A stretch of DNA of 64,000 bases from the NCBI GenBank assembly GCA_951217055.1, contig OX578280.1, forward strand, positions 35,105,628 to 35,169,627, in the 5' to 3' direction. Positions 59,977 through 64,000 of the stretch are shown here, piece by piece. A program made the translations under genes and the position numbers. Each line of letters starts with the position of its first letter. Within the stretch, counting starts at the first letter, position 1. The stretch comes from Gerris lacustris. Its lineage: Eukaryota > Arthropoda > Insecta > Hemiptera > Gerridae. Under the pieces are notes generated by a model, which saw nothing but the letters and a program-made list of their open reading frames with translations, was not told the DNA's origin and made no database searches.

Positions 59977-61182
59977 CTTTTGCACTTACGACATTCAATA
60001 AAACAGAAAGGATCGCTAAATAAAAAAGCCGTTAGCTCAAAGCCTAAAGCCACTGTTATAATTTTAGCAGCTTTACGAAATAAATTTAAAGCTATGATTA
60101 TATTGTCAAAATTATAGTTAAGTCAATCACAAAAAAAACATACAAACAACTTCTAAATAACAATTGACTTACGTTTGCTTATAGTCCTTGTTTGCCTAGT
60201 AGTGTTTTCTGTTTATAAATCCACAGGAGATCACCTGGGTAACGGGAAAAAGGCCGAGTTCGGCGAGTTCTCGTCCTAGTTGACGTACACCACCTCTCCT
60301 ACAGTAGTCTCGTGAACCCAGCACGTAAAATATGGCATGCCAAAGTGATAAAACCCGTAAATCGTAGATAAAAGCAGAATAAAAATCAACAATATGAAAA
60401 ATACAGTAAATATAAAATAAGATGAGGCACAATAAGGTTGTTCACTCATTTCTCATAATTTATAGTTTTTATTTTTTTCCTTTCTCTTCATGTCATTTTT
60501 TCCTTTCTCTTTTCTTGAGAGGGGATTACGAGAAAGAGTGGGAAAAGGACATTTGTCAAAACTCACTTAAGCTTTGCACAAATTAAAGCTGTTATTTATC
60601 ATAGTTGACTATTTTAAGATTATATCTCTTATCTCTGGTTATATACCACCATTAATCCACCAAATTCTTCTACTAGAAACAAGTAGTTACTCAATCGAAC
60701 ATGTAGAAAGAAGATGACCTAGTGAGGTTTCTATACGGTTTCTTAGTCATATTCTTAGTGTTTATAACCTTTATTTAACTAGAATCAAGATCAAGACTCA
60801 ATATTTTACTTTTTACTTATTATCACCTAAATTTTATTACTTACATCTCGTAGAAGTAATAAATTATATGAACAAAGTTAACTTATTATAACCTGATTTT
60901 TTGGACTCACCTAGGCAATAATTGGTGAGTATTAATTAATGACTTCAGTGTCTTTGTTAGCATTAATGTAGTAATTTGCCATAAATAATGTTCTTGCAGA
61001 ATAATCAAGTCTTAAATATCATGCGTTTACTGACTATCATTTAAGTATTAGCAACATAAAATGGTTATTACAAATCCTCCGTAATCGCTGTGATTATAAG
61101 CTCATTTTTTTGTATTAAGTTAAAAATGGTTTACTCTCTTTAATAATAATAATGGTAAATATGTATATTGTTTATAGAAACC
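59977..61182. promoter_or_regulatory. Head-to-head interval between centrin and PAGR1
   Basis: Centrin (minus) and PAGR1 (plus) start on opposite sides of this 1.2-kb interval. The most G+C-rich part (60,225-60,330) holds most CpGs and could be a bidirectional promoter or the 5' exon of PAGR1; CTGGGTAACG at about 60,236 could be a plus-strand donor. The 78-codon minus frame here is not convincing. Confidence 0.4.
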
Positions 61183-61587
61183 ATGTCTGAAGGCTGGGAA
61201 ATTGGGTGTTCAGATGATGAGAATTATGGTATGAGACTCTCCTATTATGGTAACTGGGAACCTGAGCCTAATATAATTGTTGCACTCTACGATAAACTGG
61301 ATAAGAACGAACCCATTGAACTTGATTGGAAATGCTCGGGGAGAAGGGAGCCTACTCCAGAGCTAGCAGAGGAACCTGAGGAAGAAACCAAAGAGGATGA
61401 AGTGAAACCTCTTATTAAGGACGAATATTTAGATTTTGAAGTAGAAAAGGGACAACTCAAATTAAGACCTGCTGGAGATGTCGGACCTAGGGGTAGTGCT
61501 AAGAAGAAAACAACTAGTCTAGATGCTATATTATCTAACATGGAACGGCACAGGCGGATGGATATGATGGATCAAGACCCTGAGTGA
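61183..61587 (+). CDS. PAGR1: PAXIP1-associated glutamate-rich protein 1 (PAGR1/PA1) homologue, 134 aa
   Basis: A single coding exon runs from ATG to TGA. A good acceptor (TATTGTTTATAG) lies seven bases before the ATG, so an upstream non-coding exon is likely. Conserved family blocks, in order: GWEIGCSDDE (4-13), the helix IIVALYDKL (31-39), LDWKCSGRREPTPE (47-60), a Glu-rich stretch (61-75), EYLDFEVE (81-88) and the C-terminal SLDAILSNMERHRRMD (112-127). PAGR1 is a nuclear partner of PTIP in KMT2C/D (MLL3/4, COMPASS-like) histone H3K4 methyltransferase complexes; this role is family knowledge. The protein is shorter than the vertebrate form and lacks its long N-terminal extension. It is transcribed divergently from the centrin gene, whose start codon is about 1.2 kb upstream. 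A poly(A) signal AATAAA lies at 61694-61699. An in-frame ATG at 61168 falls in the presumed intron and was not used. Confidence 0.87.
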   Translation: MSEGWEIGCSDDENYGMRLSYYGNWEPEPNIIVALYDKLDKNEPIELDWKCSGRREPTPELAEEPEEETKEDEVKPLIKDEYLDFEVEKGQLKLRPAGDVGPRGSAKKKTTSLDAILSNMERHRRMDMMDQDPE

Positions 61588-61693
61588 CATTCGGTTTATA
61601 AAAACTGCTATGTAGACTAACGTCATATGTTTACAGCTGGTTGAATACGTGTATCATAAATTGGACCCCTCCTACTTTATTGGTTTAATTATT

Positions 61694-61699
61694 AATAAA
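61694..61699 (+). terminator. Poly(A) signal of PAGR1
   Basis: AATAAA about 107 bases after the PAGR1 stop codon, in A/T-rich sequence; the first such hexamer downstream. Confidence 0.55.
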
Positions 61700-62070
61700 A
61701 TATTATTAGTAAGTATTATCATTACACAGCTGATAAAGCGACACATTTACCCAGTGTCAACCATTACATATATTATATAGTTGTATAGGCCCTTTGGCAG
61801 GCCTAAGCCCTCCACAGGCTTGTATTGGATCTGTCTTGGCTAGGGTTCTCACTTTTAGGTCTAATCTGAAAGTTCATTGTTCTTGTTCAGTTTTTTCAAT
61901 AGGTTAATTAGTTACTGAACTGTATTCATGTTATTGTTCTCTTTTAATTTTCTTTTGATGCAGTTGTCGAATTACTGAACTGTAATTTCTATTAATGGAA
62001 TCTCTGAGGGCCAGCTAAATATTAATTGTTAGAAATTGCACTTCCTTTCCACTCTTATATTATTCTTACA
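61700..62070. other. Downstream of PAGR1, no gene
   Basis: Short direct repeat GAATTACTGAACTGTA / TAGTTACTGAACTGTA (about 61,910 and 61,970); otherwise plain sequence. Confidence 0.35.
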
Positions 62071-62275
62071 ACTAGTATTCACTTTTGACACTTAGGTTGG
62101 TCAACCTCTGTGGAGGAAAAAATAAGCCACTTGGCCTGTAGGAGGGGTGGGACCAGTGATATTTTTATTTGTCTAGTTGGCTCGACATTATCAAATTCAA
62201 AATCCAGTGCTCTCATTGGCTCCCCTCCACATTTTTTTTGTTTTCCTGCTCTGTCAAAAGTCAATACTAATTATA
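62071..62275. mobile_element. MITE-like repeat, copy C
   Basis: TIR CTAGTATTCACTTTTGACA and its near complement TGTCAAAAGTCAATACTA around the same core as 34580-34790 and 34870-35108 (AGGTTGGTCAACC, TCTCATTGGCTCCCC). The overlapping frames on both strands are by-products. Confidence 0.65.
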
Positions 62276-62302
62276 AGAACAGTATCGGTTAACAGCACTT
62301 AA

Positions 62303-62516
62303 CCCTATAGTAAACAAATTATACTTTTTAACTCTGACAGCTTAGGAAAATCGAGAAAAAAAATGGGAGGAGAGTTTATGAGAGCTTGAGATTTTGGCTG
62401 GTAATAGGTCGGGCAATGACCTATTACCCGCCACAGTCTCAAGCTCTCATTCACTCTCCTCCCATTTTTTTTCTCGATTTTCCCAAACTGTCAGAGTTAA
62501 AAAGTATAATGTGTTT
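62303..62516. mobile_element. piggyBac-like palindromic MITE, right tip damaged
   Basis: Left end CCCTATAGTAAAC preceded by TTAA (62299-62302). The two halves form a near-perfect palindrome (arms about 95 bp, CTCTGACAG ... CTGTCAGAG). The right tip ends in GTTTACT and lacks the expected ATAGGG and TTAA, running straight into the next element. Confidence 0.75.
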
Positions 62517-63463
62517 ACTTTAGAATACTAACCATTCGTAAAAATTACGACTATCGTCCATTAAGAGTGAACTATCTTGGATCTGTAAAACACAGAGTCC
62601 CCACTCTTCTGCAGTGCTTTATTTACCTTCTTCTCGTGCCTACAAGCTTACTTAAGTTCCGCCAGACAAATCTTAGTGTTCGCTTTACGCCCTTTTTACT
62701 TGGAGCTAATCGTAATAATTACGAAGGTTAGTGTTAAACGTAACTTTTTTTAATGTGATTTATGAACAATAAGTTTTGAAAACTGCACTTTCATATTATT
62801 CTTCACGAGTAATTCCTAGGTAAATAATATTTTCTTAAGTCTGCATATTTTATTGTGTTTAATAAATTTGAATTACTGTACTTCAATTAGTCAGCCCTAA
62901 ACTATTATATCTTTACTACCTCGTAATTATGTGAAAATTCATTTTTTTTTAATTTTTAATTTCTTTCCGCATTATATTAATTTTATCTAGATAAAATATA
63001 CATTCTATTTTCTAAAGCGTCATGGATAATACAGTTTACACCACCTTTGGCGAGTTACTCAGCCAGTGACTCGGAGAGCGACGAGGACCACGTGTAGAAC
63101 TAAATGAGATCTCAGAGGATGATGAAAATGACCATCCTGATATTGATCCCGATTTCAATCCTGTTGAAGAGGATGAATTACACGATAATATTGTAGAATG
63201 TATCAGAAATGTGTACTCGAATGTTGTTTTTAAATTTTTACTTTTCATTGACACTCAAAATTTACTAGTTGATTTTGTATTATTCATATTATGTGATACT
63301 ATTGTATAGCATAATGCTATTAATCATTAATAAATTAATACATTATAATAAACAAATAAATTAAAATTTAACCATAAAAAAATTAAAATGTTCTAAAACA
63401 ATACTCGTAAAAGTTACGAAGGTTAGTGTTAAGCGCCTACAAAGTATGGTTAGTATTCTAGGG
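62517..63463 (+). mobile_element. piggyBac-like element with a transposase N-terminal remnant
   Basis: Right end GGTTAGTATTCTAGGG followed by TTAA (63464-63467). The left end TAGAATACTAACC lacks the first CCC. From ATG 63022 a broken frame encodes an acidic stretch (ISEDDENDHPDIDPDFNPVE) like the N terminus of piggyBac transposases, with a stop at codon 16. No catalytic domain remains. A direct repeat TTACGAAGGTTAGTGTTAA lies near both ends (about 62,718 and 63,415). Confidence 0.72.
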
Positions 63464-63590
63464 TTAAATGAGCTTTGATTAGTGTTTTTTCAGTGATAAT
63501 CTACATTTCAGTCTGTACTTAAAGAATGGAACTATTCCTGTCAATATTGTTTGCATTTGCTGCTCCAATTCTTTATGGTAGAAAGCTTAA

Positions 63591-63954
63591 GGGGCGATTA
63601 GACAAGCCGATCTGGTCTCCTTAAGTCGGGGCCACACCCTGTCGGCCCGAAAACCCGATCGTGTAACTGGTGTTACTGGTTGCATTTTGGGGGTGAAACC
63701 AGACAGGGCAGTCCCACTTAGGGTAGAAAAGTTGGGGAACTATAGCCCTCCCCCCCCCCCCCCCCCACTACTTTACCCTGCGAACTGACAGTTACTTTTC
63801 TGTCTCCTTAAGGAAAAGTGGCTAGATGGAACTGGGTCGGGCCGTGTAAATGCAACGCGTTGCAACACTCAAGTGGAAGGGAGACCGGAGCAAGGGAAAC
63901 TCAGAACGGGACCAGGACTAGACGGAAGGGAGCAGGTCGTCTTATCGCCCCTGA
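63591..63954. mobile_element. Harbinger-like MITE at the right edge
   Basis: Ends AGGGGCGATTAGACAAGCC and GACGACCTGC-side complement GTCTTATCGCCCCT; possible TWA/TGA flank. G+C-rich interior with a C run (about 63,749-63,766). About 360 bp, no ORF. Confidence 0.6.
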
Positions 63955-64000
63955 TATGTTCAGTATTTTCTCTTGACTAGTTTGATAAAGAATATTTGTG

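Noticed and set aside
60196..60432. 78-codon minus-strand frame between centrin and PAGR1
   Set aside because: No family, no acceptor or donor in phase; the sequence is better read as promoter or leader.
1..64000. CRISPR array, prokaryotic defence island or secondary-metabolite cluster
   Set aside because: Spliced animal genes throughout; repeats are transposon ends and palindromes, without the regular repeat-spacer spacing of CRISPR.

Overview
This window is animal nuclear DNA, very A+T-rich and gene-poor. Genes are split by introns with GT..AG borders and embedded in dense repeats. The encoded proteins are a caprin, a centrin, a V-ATPase assembly factor (VMA21) and a PAGR1/PA1 protein, which are broadly conserved in animals. 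Together with long A/T tracts, tRNA-derived SINEs and many MITEs, this suggests an arthropod. A crustacean such as a copepod is my guess; the species is inference, not shown. I saw no prokaryotic operon, CRISPR array or defence locus.

Layout. 1-18,998 holds no supported gene. It contains a tRNA-like SINE head with a partial duplicate, several tRNA-related SINE copies sharing one tail, a 97-bp retroposed fragment, a 1.48-kb hAT-like element (11,839-13,321, 8-bp target duplication), a foldback MITE (about 13.95-14.5 kb), a piggyBac-like MITE (15,349-15,600) and a 1.28-kb foldback element (16,877-18,160). 18,999-20,367 (-) is a two-exon gene for a 74-residue single-pass membrane microprotein, with a MITE in its intron. 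Pogo-like and piggyBac-like MITEs follow, together with a proline/serine-rich candidate exon at 22.5-22.9 kb. 25,646-27,495 (+) is VMA21 (three exons, 92 aa). 27.7-39 kb is repeat-rich and gene-free apart from one weak ORF, and includes a 277-bp near-perfect palindrome at 31.1-31.35 kb. 39,056-51,056 (-) is a nine-exon Caprin gene (551 aa) whose introns hold nested transposons. 52,502-59,976 (-) is a five-exon centrin (174 aa) whose first coding exon is only the ATG; its introns hold a mosaic foldback element, a transposase relic and a Harbinger/PIF relic. 61,183-61,587 (+) is PAGR1 (134 aa), head-to-head with centrin. The right end is a cluster of MITEs and a piggyBac relic pair with a damaged junction.

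How the genes relate. They are unrelated housekeeping or regulatory genes: VMA21 in V-ATPase assembly at the ER, Caprin in RNP-granule translation control, centrin in centrioles and basal bodies, and PAGR1 in a COMPASS-like histone methyltransferase complex. I see no shared pathway. The distinctive feature is the diversity of cut-and-paste elements with readable target-site duplications (TA, TAA, TTAA, 8 bp) and of long palindromes that would fold into hairpin RNA if transcribed. Exon joins were made by eye from frame continuity and splice signals; no search or alignment was run.
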